A DNA stretch of 64,000 nucleotides from Hawksworthiomyces lignivorus (lineage: Eukaryota; Ascomycota; Sordariomycetes; Ophiostomatales; Ophiostomataceae), in contig NTMA01000058.1 of the NCBI GenBank assembly GCA_002917075.1, forward strand, positions 204,674 through 268,673, in the 5' to 3' direction. A program made the translations under genes and the position numbers. This document shows, piece by piece, positions 43,335-54,638 of the stretch; the stretch's first letter is position 1, and each line of letters begins with the position of its first letter. The notes under the pieces are model-generated. The model saw nothing but the letters and a program-made list of their open reading frames with translations. It did no database searches and was not told the origin of the DNA.

Positions 43335-45075
43335 ATGGCTGGGCCTTTCACCTTGTTTTGCTTGCGCCCCTTAAATAATGCAGCTGCAGCAGTTGTCAAA
43401 AGCGAGAACAACGATCATCTTCGGGCCACTCTGCGTAACGGGAAGAGAGTTCTATGCATCGGGCAATATGCCTCGGCATCCAAAGATCCTGATGTCATAG
43501 CAGCGCTGGGGCGCGACGGCGACATCTACGTCTCCGGCAGGAAAATCTCTAAGATCCAATGCTCGTTCGAAATCAACCGCCAGACCAATATCATTATGCT
43601 TGAGGACAAGTCGCTCAGTCGAACTACCCAAGTGTGGGGCGAAAATGCCTTTCCATTTGGATATGGGCGGTTTCGCAAGGTTGCCGTCACAAGGGAGTTC
43701 AACACGATTATCGGCATGGGCGGTATCGGCCGAGACGACGTGCTATTTGAAATTATATGGCCAGAAATACCCGGCACTTTGCAAGCAGTACTGGAGAAGC
43801 GCATGACAGCGCGGCTTCAACCAAATCCTCGTCTTGCTAGGACAGAGGACCCGAACCGCATGCTGGACACGGCTCTGCCCACCGGCATGCAGACTCGGCT
43901 CCACAGCCCTGGCACTCAGCAGCCCACAAACATTCGCTTCCGCAGGTTTGGAGACAAGATCGGGTCGGGAGCCTTTGGAGACGTATATAAAGCTGTGAAC
44001 CCAGACACCGGCCAGCTCATAGCCGTCAAAGTCATAAAGCAGGCAGGCAGATACGCCAACAGCCAAGAATGGCACTACTTGAAGCGCGAGATTACGGCCC
44101 TCGGGAGCGTCGCACATGTAAGTGAAGATCTGAGCGCTTACCCAGCGACCTCTCTCGCCTGTGCTTGTCTAATTGGTTTCTCAGGATCACATTGTCGGAT
44201 TTCTGGGCTCTCGGGGTTGGGACGAGGAGGAAGCATTCATTTTCATGGCCTTGAAGACAGGCACGCTGGACAGCCTGGCTCTGGCGACACAGCATACCTC
44301 GCTCGCTACGCTGTCAGAGGCTTTGCTGTGCCAGATGCTCAAAGCCCTCGACTATCTCGCCGTAAAAGGGCTCATACACCGCGATATCAAGCCAGAGAAC
44401 ATCCTCTACGACCCGACAAGCGACGGCGGGTACCATTTCTGCCTCGGGGACCTGGGCTTCTGCCACAGCGCAAACCTGGCCGCATCGATGGTCGGCACGC
44501 CTGACTTCATGGCCCCCGAGATGACGGCCGACGAGGTGCAGACGACCAAGGTCGACGTCTGGTCGCTGTATGTCACCATTCTGTGGACCATGGACGTTGG
44601 CGGCTTCCGCGCCATCCAGGCCGCTCCCCTGAGCAGTAGGATCGAGAGCATCCGGCAGACCGTCCTGCGCCTGGCTGCTGCGGACACGCCCGTCTCTGCC
44701 ATTCGGGAGATGGGGCAGCGGGACCCAGAGCAGCGGGCCTCTGCGGCCCAAATGCTCGTCAAGTGCTTCGGCGGCCAAGGACTCAGCACACCGCTCCGTC
44801 GGATCCCGCCGATCCGCCCGCTCCCCGACGCTCCCCCGCCACTACCACCCCCACCAGCTAGGCCAGCAGCTATGCCAGCCACCTCGCCCAGCCCTTTCTC
44901 CGTCCCCCGCACGGCAACTCCCGAGGCTGTCCGGCCGGCAACTGCCGCCTGTGCTGCTCTTGGCATAGGCCGCCGAGACCACGCCGGTCTTCTGCGTCCA
45001 CTGCAGCGGCGCATCCAGCCACGGCGTGCCGCGGCCGTGGCCGCTAGGGCACAGCAGTGGGGTCGCGCAGTCTAG
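43335..45075 (+). CDS. FHA-domain Ser/Thr protein kinase, 557 aa
   Basis: Exons 43335-44117 and 44185-45075, phase 0. Residues about 30-110 resemble an FHA phosphothreonine-binding domain (GRDGDIYVSGRKISKIQCSF, then DKSLSRTTQV). The kinase domain begins near 203: Gly loop GSGAFG (210-215), Lys232 in IAVKVIK, Glu252, catalytic HRDIKPEN (326-333), DLG instead of DFG (350-352), and an APE box (MAPE). All catalytic residues are present, so it should be active. The C-terminal about 80 residues are Pro/Ala/Arg-rich and disordered. The FHA-kinase layout recalls Rad53/Dun1 checkpoint kinases, but the FHA is divergent and the gene is probably lineage-specific. Divergent from the WxHE-motif protein with a 211-bp shared promoter; the kinase may phosphorylate or bind that neighbour (inference). 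Confidence 0.85.
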
Positions 45076-45694
45076 ACGGGATGTTGGATTTTAGCGTACT
45101 GCAATATGTGGGCTCAAATCATAGAAATGAAAAGTAAAGCATGGAGTAACGAGCATAAAAGGCGTCAGGGGCATAAAGAACCGCCAAAAACACAGTTACC
45201 GAAGAGGCTGGAAACACAGCCAATCAACAACAAAGAACAACCTTATATTGACTAATTTAGGCAGACTGTAACCTGGACAGATATCATAATATCTTACATG
45301 AAAGCACACCTTCTAAGCAGGCATACGTCTTGAAGAGGAAATTTTGTGGTGAGCATTTTCGTGTGGGATAATGGGCTGTTATATGCTGGTAGACCACATG
45401 AGCGGACTAAGCTACGTGTAGTAAGCTGCTTACATACCCCCGGAGTTCGTTTCCGTATTTGCGTAATAGTGTCCCTAGCCCCCCGCAATAACCTTAATTC
45501 CCCCCGTGTGTTCAGAAGGCTTTTTTCATCTCTCACTGAAGACCAATATCGTATCAACCAAAAACTACCCGGTGACGATTGCTTCCGCGGCTTGCAGATG
45601 TCACCTATCTGACATTATCACACCCCTCCTGCGGAATATGAAAAAACCAAACCAGATACTGAATGCTTAGCCAGTTAGATCACTCGCGTCCTGC
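45076..45694. other. Intergenic region upstream of the twin-zinc-cluster regulator
   Basis: About 620 bases, AT-rich, between two same-strand genes. It should contain the kinase 3' UTR and the regulator promoter. No gene or repeat seen. Confidence 0.5.
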
Positions 45695-48334
45695 ATGGAG
45701 CAGTTTACGAATTGTTTCCAAAGTACGGCAGTGACCGCGGCGAAGCGGACATGTAGCCAATGCCGTACCCGAAAAGTAAGTTGCCGGCTTCAGCCGCATA
45801 GATTCCCCAACACAGTGCGGCGCCATAGCAGGGGGTTATAACATATATCGTTTACTGACACAATGCTTCAGGTCCGATGTGAAGGTGGTCCCAGCACATG
45901 TAACCAGTGCCAGCGCCTGGGCTATCTGTGCTCATTCCAACAATCTGATCAGTATAACTCGTTGTCTAAGAGGCCGACTCGGCGACGGGTCGGATGTGCT
46001 TGCCGCGCCTGCCGAGAGCAGAAGATTCGTTGCTCCGGATCCCTTCCTCAGTGCACTAACTGCCAGCGGAGGAACGTGCCCTGCGTCTATCTGGATTCCA
46101 AGAAGCACGCCAGAGCGAGTTCCCTGCCACACAACACGAGACACCTGGAAAGGACAGAAAGTGATGCCACTGCTCAGAACATATCTGATTCTCCGGTGTT
46201 GAACCGTCCACCAGATGCATCCTTATACGCTGCCCCGTTCTCTGGATCTACGGCGGATCGATGCACTTCGGACCAGAGTCTATTGAGTCCCGAGTGTGCT
46301 TTTCCGGATGCTCAGGATATTTTTCCTATGACTTCCTTGCCACAACCAAATACACATAATACGACCACGGGAGCCACACAAACTTGCATCTGCTACCCGG
46401 GCATGCTTCAGTCTCCAACCTACAACGCTTCTACGTTTCCCGAATTGAGTCCAGGTTCGCCGCTCCACGAAGAACAATTCCAGCAGTCGAGTCCAGTCCT
46501 CCTGGAGCGTATAAACGACTTCTTCCTGCACCTGTACCCTCTGCCTTCGTACTCCTTTTTGCACTTTGCGAGTACAAAGGCAAGATGCCTTGCTGGAAAA
46601 CTGGACAAGGCTTTGGCGTTCGCGATATGTGGCATTTCGTTCTTGCACTCTGGGACGGGCGTGGGCCTCCAGGGGAAGCAAGGGAGATCTACAACCAGCC
46701 GCTGTTCATGTCGTGGCGCGTCTTGGATCAAAGCTGCTGAGATTGTGATTCTTCAAAATCTAGAGAATCCAACGCTCACTCGCCTCCAAGCCCTGTTGCT
46801 GATTATTAATTATCGTATGGAGACGGGTTCGTTCCAACGTGCTTTCATGCTCGCTGCTCTAGCAGCGCGTTCGGCGGCTGTTATGCGCCTGAACCACGAA
46901 CGAACCGATCTCTATTTTGTCACTCGAGAGGTGAGACGGCGCATCACTTGGAGCCTGAAACTCATTGATAGGTATTTTTCAATTGGCCTTCCAGAGTTCG
47001 AGCTCTGCCCCTATGAGACCATATATCTACAGCTGCCCTGTTCCGAGGAGAACTTCAGCGCTGAGCTTATCGGCGACACCGGCACCCATTCCGTGGCTCT
47101 TGACATGAGCCGCAACGATAATGGTTGTTACAATATCTGCGTGGGTCTCGAGTCTCTACGACGCGACATTATGAAAATGAACCGCGGTATAGCCTTGTAC
47201 GATGAGCCGTTTCCGCAGCTCCCACGCCTCATCGCCGACTTGGAGCGTGATCTTTCCGTCATTGGATCTCGAATGCCGCAGGGGACAGAGTTTGGACCCA
47301 GTCAAATAGCAAAGGTGCTCGAAACGCCCTGGCTGCCACGCTATATCTTGATGCATCTTTCCTGGCACCAGTGCCATTGCGACATCTACCGGCTGCTCCT
47401 CCCTGGGTTTTCAGAAGCTGCACCTCGCCCAGTGCTTGATGCCTGTGACTCCCAGATACTTGAGAATGCAAACATTCAGTGTCAGCATCACGCCTCCGCT
47501 ATTGTCAATATCCTGACCAATCTAAATCAGCAGAGCACGGTGCCACATCTCTTGGAATTTGATACGGCAATATGCGCCTATCATGCTATAAGGCTAGTTC
47601 TGTTCACTTCTCGTTTCGGAAAGGCCACAGGCCGTCCGACAGCAGAATTCGCTACGAGTCGCGCAAACCTCTGCTTGACCGCACTCCGGCGATTCTTTCC
47701 ATCATCTGTTCTTGTGAAGCCAGTAATCGATGAGATAGAGCGAACCATTGCAGTCTTTGTGTCTTCTTCAGCAGAACAAGACGTCAGCACGCGGCCAAGC
47801 AGACACGGTTCTCCGATAACGACTACTGCCCATACAAATACAGGGAATACAGCAGAGTCTCTCTCGGAAATGGAGAAATTACGCGAGCGGCTGGCCGTTC
47901 ACAGCCTGCTTCGACGGGCTGAGTTCTCTGACGGCCATGACGCCTACGACACAGACTCGCCATACCAGACTGGGCTCTCAGCTGTGTCTTCTCCGCCTCT
48001 CACATCGTCCGTGCGCGCCGCGGAGCGAATGATGCAGCGGACATCACGATTTGGCATGGACAGGGTCCAGGTATTCGCACCAGACGTGCGAAGCGACTGC
48101 CTGACGCAGACGAGCCCATCCGAGCAGTCAGAATCAAATCTGGCAGGGATGTTGCTTGGTCTACGGAATGGAAGCCACTCGCAGGTCCGCAATGAAGCGG
48201 CGCAGGAAAGCGTTCTAGGAGAGCTCGACAACTGGGAGCTCGACGCCATGGTTCAACAGCATGAGTGGGACGGACCCCTTTTCCCGTGGTTTGGTCTGCA
48301 AGAGCAGGATTGGCTGTCAGGAAACTACTCTTAA
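45695..48334 (+). CDS. Fungal transcription factor with two tandem Zn2Cys6 clusters, 847 aa
   Basis: Exons 45695-45775 and 45872-48334; the intron splits the first cluster between K27 and V28, a common site in such genes. Cluster 1 is C20-C23-C30-C37-C40-C47 and cluster 2 is C71-C74-C81-C88-C91-C98. Spacing is identical (x2, x6, x6, x2, x6) and each Cys is exactly 51 residues from its partner. Both keep the basic RTRKVRC / REQKIRC helix. A fungal TF homology domain follows (NPTLTRLQALLLIINY, VRRRITWSLKLIDRYFSIGLP), then a disordered C-terminus with an aromatic/acidic end. It is nuclear and DNA-binding; two clusters in one chain could allow binding of a direct or inverted CGG pair without dimerisation. 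It sits just upstream of the GH3 gene on the same strand, its likeliest target. A stretch around residues 270-290 (GKQGRSTTSRCSCRG) looks atypical, and a missed small intron or sequence error there is possible. Confidence 0.87.
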
Positions 48335-49106
48335 TCTCACAGCTTCTAATCACAGCCACAAGCGAGATCTGCTGTGCAAACTACTCTGCTATTGATTTTC
48401 GAGAAGACAGTTGAAGTATCAATCAAAGACAGCCCCACATGTTCGCATTCAAAAGTTCAAAAGCAGTAATAGGCGTAACACGTGTTCGGCAAATAGAATA
48501 GTAAACGAATCACCAGGCCATCTTGTCTATGGCGCGATGCACTGCTACGCCTTGGTGAACCCTGTTCAACTTTTGTTTCGTCCATGAAATAACCGGATGA
48601 GTTTTGCCGTGACCACATCACTGGACCAAAGCCCTCTTCAATGACAAACTCGGCACAAGCCTGTCGATTAGTAGCCAAGTAACTAGGCTTCATACACGCC
48701 AGCACCAGGTTTCTAACTTTCTCCGCCATGTACAGGAGGCAAACTAATTTAAAGTACAGCATCTTGCCGCTTAGGGCAATCCCGACCGACATCCGATGCG
48801 GCCAACCCAAGATACTCCGCTTGGCCTCGTAGCTTGCCTTAGCGTCAGTGGATCAGATACGGTTTCCGCAAAGTCGTCTTTGAATAGCATTGCAGTTTCA
48901 AAGCAGTGCATTAATTGCATGGCTCGGTTAGACCATGTCGGGGCCTTTCGGAGAACACCTCTTGACAATTATTTCAGACTTCGGAGCCCGATTAGCAAGT
49001 CGGAGCTTCCCCAGAATCCAACCTCGTTGAATGCCGTATATGCGGGGTAGCTTGCCCTAAGGCGTTAAGATGGAGTATCGGCTCTCCATGTCTTGCACGA
49101 CGAGCT

Positions 49107-49116
49107 CTCCGCGGAG
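49107..49116 (+). promoter_or_regulatory. CTCCGCGGAG palindrome (overlapping CreA-type / CGG inverted sites)
   Basis: A perfect 10-bp palindrome about 340 bases before the GH3 ATG. It contains CCG-CGG inverted triplets, the classic Zn2Cys6 target, and SYGGRG on both strands. A further GCGGAG lies at about 49189. It is a candidate site for the upstream regulator or for CreA. Confidence 0.4.
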
Positions 49117-49170
49117 TAAGTATGCATTGGTGAAGTGCTGCAGTTCGCTCGATTGTGGGTTATAGCACAG

Positions 49171-49187
49171 AACCTAACCCTAACCTA
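49171..49187 (+). repeat. Short interstitial telomere-like repeat
   Basis: AACCTAACCCTAACCTA, just over two CCCTAA units, in the GH3 promoter. Such motifs bind telomere-repeat factors and sit in some fungal promoters; chance cannot be excluded. Confidence 0.6.
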
Positions 49188-49333
49188 CGCGGAGCTCGAT
49201 ATCCTGCCGACCACTTCTATTGCTACTTTATTAAGTCATCGCTTGTTTAACGTCGTCTCTCGTTTGTGCGCTCGCTGCAGCTAAGGAGACATCGCCATGG
49301 GATCGACATAGTAGAAGATGTAGGTCGTAGATT

Positions 49334-49340
49334 TATAAAT
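49334..49340 (+). promoter_or_regulatory. TATA box of the GH3 gene
   Basis: TATAAAT about 115 bases before the ATG at 49453. Confidence 0.45.
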
Positions 49341-49452
49341 ACAGGAGCTCCTTGCTCTTCATGCCTCCCGGTTTCATTTGGCTGGCTGTAGCTGTTCATA
49401 ATTCCAACGGCCTTAACTCATATCCAGCCCAGGAATAGGGAGATAGCCTACG

Positions 49453-51871
49453 ATGCCTCTGCCTTTCAGTAACACCATGGCGGCCCTGGTTGGCCTTCTG
49501 CCGGCCTTTGCCACTGCGGTCTCGCTGCCCATCTATAAGAACACATCGTACACAGCACAGGAGCGTGCCGCAGATCTTTTGCCTCGTCTAACTTGGCAGG
49601 ACAAAGTTGGCCAGATGGGTGGCATCCGGCGACTTCTAGGTGCCAATCTGTCTTTTAACCAGACCACTTTTGATACTCTTTCAGAGCTTCAGAATGGCAT
49701 CCTAGGTACTCCTTTCTTTCCTAGACTTACCGTATCTTAGAGCCTCAGGCTGATGACGTATGACCAAATAAGGCTATGGAAACCAGTTGAATGATCCAGT
49801 GGGAGTTTTGCAGCTTGCAAACCAAGCACGCGAAACCTGGGGAAACAAGTCACTCGTGCCATTTATCACCGTGACGGATACCGTCAACGGTCCGTACACG
49901 GAAGGCGGCACACTCTTCCCGCCAACACTTTCGCTGGCCTCGACATTCAATGTAGATTTGTACGGGGATGTTGTTGCCGCAATCCGAGATGAGAACATGG
50001 CACTGGGAACGCACTGGGTGCTCTCTCCCGAGCTCGATATACCAAAAGATCCGCGCTATGGAAGAGTGGGTGAGACGTAGGTATCCCCAGAACTGGAACT
50101 GCTGATGGCGCAATGTCGCTGATTTTGTTATGATAGCTACGGCGAAGACCCTTTCGTCGTTGGGAGATTTGGTCTAAAGTACGTAGACACTATGCAAGAA
50201 GCAGACGAAGACGGCTACATGAAGATAGCGTGTACCATCAAGCATTTCATCTACGGCAACCCTAACGGAGGTATCAATTTAGCCTCGCAATATGGCGGCC
50301 TGAACTTTCTCTACAACAACCTCTTCCCACCTTTCATTAAGATAGTCAAGGAGGCGAGCCCCCCACCGGCGAGCGTCATGGTTTCCTATGCTACCGTCGA
50401 CCGTGTTCCCATGGCATCGAACAAGTATCTTCTCCAAGACCATCTGCGCCAGAAGATCGGCTTTGACGGCATCTTCATGTCTGATGCAGAAGGTGTTCCC
50501 CAGTTGCAGACCTTGTCGTTCACGGCGAGCTCGCAGGCTGATGCCGCCCTCCGCGCCCTCCGCGCTGGACTGCAGCTGGAGCTGGCTCCGGGCGGCGCAG
50601 CCTTCCCGAACCTAATCAACTACGTCAACGAGACAGACGTGGCCAATCTCATTGACCAGGCAGTCCTGCAGCTTCTTGAGGTCAAATTCAAGACAGGCGT
50701 TTTCGACAAGCCGCTGCCAACCGTCGACAACCTCAAGGCCACGTTCCGGGCGCCTGCTCACCTTGACATAAACCGCAATATTTCACGCGAGGCTATTGTT
50801 CTGCTGCAGAACGAAAACAACACATTGCCTCTGGGCAACGGCCAGAGCAGCAACAAGAAAATCGCGTTGCTAGGTCCGTTCGCCGACATCATCGTTGCAG
50901 GCACCTACGCTGCCAACAACTCTACGAACCGGTCCTTTGGGAATGCCCTGCTCCAGAGCCTCCAAGCCGAGTTCGGCGCCTCAAACGTGCTCTACGAGCG
51001 CGGCGTGGATTTCATCGACACGAGCAATTCTAGCGGCATTGCTGCTGCCGTCTCGGCCGCCAAAGACGCCGGCCTGGCCATCGTGAACCTCGGGTCGGTC
51101 GCGGTCCAGGGCGAGGACCCCCTTGCCGGCAAGAGAACCGACGGCGAATTCTTTGCGCATGCTGAGCTGGGCTTTCCGGGGCTGCAGCAAGATCTCCTCG
51201 ACGCGGTGCTCGATGCGGGCGTGCCGACCATCCTTGTCATCACTGGCGGTCAGGCGTTTGCCATCAGCAATCGCACGCTGAGCCGGACTGGCGCCATTGT
51301 ACACAGCTTCTTGGGCGGCGAATTCACGGCAGACTCAGTCGTCGAGATCCTCGTCGGCAAAGTCAACCCAAGCGGCAGGCTTCCTATCAGCATGCCCGAG
51401 ACGAGCGGCTCCATCCCTGTCGCCTACGACTTCCTACCCTCGGACAGCGTCATCTGGACGTACCCAGGGACGTCGAGAGCGGTCAACTATGCCTTCGGCT
51501 TCGGTCTGAGCTACACTTCGTTCGACTACTCGGCACCGGTTGTCGTGAAGTCAGCCACACCGCTCGGCGAACCGGCAGTCAATGTGACCGTAACTGTGGC
51601 CAACAGCGGCAGCATGGATGGAAAGGAGGTCGTTCAGGTGTACTTCCGCCAACAGTATACGTCGGTCGAGACGCCGACCAAGCGGCTGATTGACTTTATA
51701 AAAGTGGATATTGCCGCAGGCGGCAAGCAGACCGTGACATTTAACATCAAGGTCGAGGATCTGGGCTTCTATGTCAACGGAGATTGGACGTGGGAATCAG
51801 GAAACTACACGTTCTACGTTGGAAGCAGCTCGCGCACCCAGGACTTGATGCCAGTAAGCATCTTGTTATAG
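49453..51871 (+). CDS. Secreted glycoside hydrolase family 3 (beta-glucosidase-like), 763 aa
   Basis: Exons 49453-49705, 49773-50076 and 50137-51871 give 763 residues. A signal peptide spans about residues 1-23 (MAALVGLLPAFATAVS). The (beta/alpha)8 domain shows SPELDIPKDPRYGRVGETYGEDP, the KH pair in IKHFIYG and the nucleophile Asp302 in GIFMSDAEG (codon 50483-50485). The beta-sandwich domain follows (REAIVLLQNENNTLPL) and a C-terminal Fn3-like domain (SYTSFDYS ... VQVYFRQQY). Order and length match fungal GH3 beta-glucosidases/xylosidases, but the SDAEG context differs from the usual SDW/SDYxA, so specificity may be unusual. Multiple N-glycosylation sites fit secretion. It lies downstream of the twin-cluster regulator and within reach of the transporter/sulfatase genes; it may release the sugar that they import. 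Confidence 0.92.
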
Positions 51872-52458
51872 TGATTGAGTTAACCATCATCAGCACTTGG
51901 GTGTCAGATAGGTCAAAAATGGCACTAGAATCTTTCACATACAGTAATAATCTCGTGTATGAAGGCTTCTGACATTTAAGGGACCTCTACATAAGCCTTG
52001 ATATAATTTGAGACCTCTGATGAAAGTAGCAATGCCCAGCCTGCCTGAATAAGTTAATACTCCTCCCGTTTAAATGTAGGTGTCCACGTCGGCGTCCGCG
52101 CCATAATGAGGGTGAAGCCCGTCTCGATCGTATGTGCCATCGGCATGTTGGTAAAAGAGACTTCACTGTTAGCCACCTTATGGCTCCACAGATTAGCTTT
52201 CCACATTATAGCTACCCCAAGCAGGGCCCACTGTTAGGTGGAACTTATGGCGCTCCCACAACAACGTATTCAAAACAAAAAAATAACATTTTAATTGAGC
52301 TACATGCGTACTCCGTACTTGTTGTATTAAGAACAATTCCAGAAGAATAGGAGATGAAAGGGGAGCTTTCCCCAGACAGCTTGCGGTGTGCAAAAAAAGA
52401 AATAAGTCAATGCCAAAATCAAGACACTTCTGTGATCTATTAGGAAAGGCAAAAAGAA
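51872..52458. other. Intergenic region between GH3 gene and tRNA
   Basis: About 590 bases, AT-rich, no supported gene. A TACTCCGTACTT element occurs near 52309. The A5 tract at 52451-52455 is the Pol III terminator of the minus-strand tRNA. Confidence 0.5.
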
Positions 52459-52555
52459 GGGGCCTGTCGGATTCGAACCAACGACCTTGAGATATAATGG
52501 AAAGTGGATTTCCAAGCACTGCAATCTCACGCTACTACCGCTGAGCTAAAGCCCC
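52459..52555 (-). tRNA. tRNA-Cys (anticodon GCA) with an intron
   Basis: On the minus strand the acceptor arms GGGGCTT and AGGCCCC pair (one G-U). The T arm is GTTGG-TTCGAAT-CCGAC, and the D arm GCTC...TAGC has one mismatch. The anticodon stem TGAGA/TCTCA encloses loop TTGCAG, giving anticodon GCA. About 25 bases of intron separate position 37 from 38, the canonical place for nuclear tRNA introns, so tRNA splicing endonuclease is needed. TTTTT follows the 3' end (plus 52451-52455), the Pol III terminator. The CCA tail is not encoded, as expected for a eukaryote. Confidence 0.93.
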
Positions 52556-54179
52556 TTCGAGGTACCTTCAGGTTATTTGATGGTCCCCGGGCCAGCTCCT
52601 GAGTTTTTATACTGGCTCTCAACATCACGAAGGATAACCGTGTTAAGAATAGTAATAGAAAAACCAGCATTCACGAATCTCTTTGCTATTAGGCTGCATT
52701 GTATGGCCCCAGAGGACGTCAGCGTGCCAACGGCGAGGATGGTGCACTACGTAAAACGCGAAAGCCTGGCAAAAGATCAGCCCTAATCACATTGTCCTCG
52801 CCGTGTACGTTTGTTCCAAGTTTTACATAGAAGTAAATAAAGCTCTTTAAAGATCAAATTATTATTCGGTGACACAACAACGTCGACATGGGAGATAATA
52901 TTCGGGGTATAGCGTAACCTAAGAACCAAGGAGCCACAATCAACGAGAGCGTGATGTTTAAATCATTTATGTCTGAAGAATTACCTCCGCACCACCAAAG
53001 GCGTCCATGATATACTCGTATCATAAGTTAATACAAATATAAGAACCATCTCCCCGTAAAGTGGATGTGACAGAAGGCCAATAGCTATTCACATCAAAGG
53101 AGTTGGCGCAATTTATCTCTTGTATGCCAGCTCGCTCACCAGCCCTTGTTCTCTCTATTAAGCACAAAAGTCACGATCAAAACGTAAAAAGTTGAAGAAA
53201 CCAAAGAAAATAGGCCGAAGGCACAGATTAATTTTGGTGCACCTTGGTTTGGTGCACGCCTTCTGGTGCCCGCCTACACTCGTGCTGCAGAAAATAACCG
53301 AAGCTAGAACGGAGATTTAAGAAAGCAAAATTGCCCGAGAAGCGGTTGTGCACCGTATTGTCTTTCTCTGTCATTAGGAAAATTAGCTCCTCCACATATG
53401 AACGCTACATTGCCATATACTTCTATCGGTATTTGTTTTACTCCGCTCGGCTAACAAATATGTATATTTCACGTTATTCCTCAGGGTCCACGGTCAAGTT
53501 TCAGTCTACCCTCTCTAAAATTTGCGTTATATGACCGGGCGCTCTCGGCTCCGACATAAGAGACACAAATTCACATCAACTATTCTTTCCGGGTAAGGCT
53601 GATTATGGCAAGGTCCCTGAAAATGAAAAAGGGTCCTGAATTTTCCTAATAGTTTTCTAGGCCAAACCATGCGTGAGGCGGTGGTCTGCTATTTGGCAAT
53701 TGTTCAGATTAAGCTAGAAGCTCTGTAGATTAGGGATATTTTAAATTAGACATATCCAATGCCACGATGGTCAAATTGTGAAGAAAATAAACCTAGCAAG
53801 ATTTAACAGGAGAAGCGTTTTAATAATATTACTAGACGAGTGAAGAAGTAAAAAGTCAAGTAGAAGGTAAAGGCCCGAGAAATTTGGTAGACCAGCAGAC
53901 TGTCGGGTTGGAAAGATACATATGCGCTCTTGAAGGATAAATAAGTCAATCACTGAATACCTCGCTTTATGCGAGATTCTCACGGAATTACTAGGAGATA
54001 AGACACCTGTCAACTGGGCACCCCAAAAGAGAGGAAAGAAAATGGGCCGGAACACGAGCAGATAAAGGCGCTCACAAACACGCACATATACGCACAGAAA
54101 AAAAAGGTATGACGACATTATACTGTATCAGATAGAATGCAGAACAATAGAAGCCAAAGATCCCTGTCTATCTTTGTCT

Positions 54180-54563
54180 ATGCTGGGAAGAGAGGAAGAA
54201 TGCTGCCGCCTCGAGCACCAAGAGGACGTCTCGTCTCAAGTGTCCCGTGAAGCCCGCTTAATGAAAGACTGTAAATATCCAAAAATGTCCGAAGACATAA
54301 AGGACAGTCTAGTAAAAGAGCATTCGGCAACCAATAAGGAGGCTCCAATCAGAGACATTCAGACGGATAAAATTGAACAGAATCAGGAAAATAGAAAGGC
54401 TGAGATTGGAAAGCACACTGATGGAAATTTCATCCCGTCGTCCCTTCCCGTCTTAGACTGTTATCCCATTACCAAGAGCCTCTTTCCCGTCTTGGAAGTA
54501 AAGCATATACTCCCGTACGTTGCACTCATAAGCTTACAGAAACAAAAAGGAAAGAACGAATAG
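54180..54563 (+). CDS. Weak candidate small protein, 127 aa
   Basis: ATG 54180 opens 127 codons of hydrophilic, Lys/Glu/Gln-rich sequence (MLGREEECCRLEHQED...) ending in a hydrophobic patch (LPYVALISLQ). It has no recognised motif, no signal peptide and no G/C third-position bias like its neighbours. It may well be a chance frame; listed only because it is the longest in the gap. Confidence 0.15.
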   Translation: MLGREEECCRLEHQEDVSSQVSREARLMKDCKYPKMSEDIKDSLVKEHSATNKEAPIRDIQTDKIEQNQENRKAEIGKHTDGNFIPSSLPVLDCYPITKSLFPVLEVKHILPYVALISLQKQKGKNE

Positions 54564-54618
54564 CGGGTAGGAAATGTGGGGGATGCGAATGGGGAAAAGA
54601 AGAGCGCAAAGCAGCATC

Positions 54619-54638
54619 TTTTTTTTTTTTTTTTTTTT
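54619..54638 (+). repeat. Poly-T (T20) tract
   Basis: Homopolymer seen directly; paired with an A20 tract at 54917-54936. Confidence 0.9.

Larger units (their letters stand above)
48335..49452. other. Promoter region of the GH3 gene
   Basis: About 1.1 kb between the regulator and the GH3 gene. It holds a palindrome CTCCGCGGAG, a second GCGGAG, a telomere-like CCTAACCCTAACC stretch and a TATA box, listed separately. No coding frame is supported. Confidence 0.55.
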
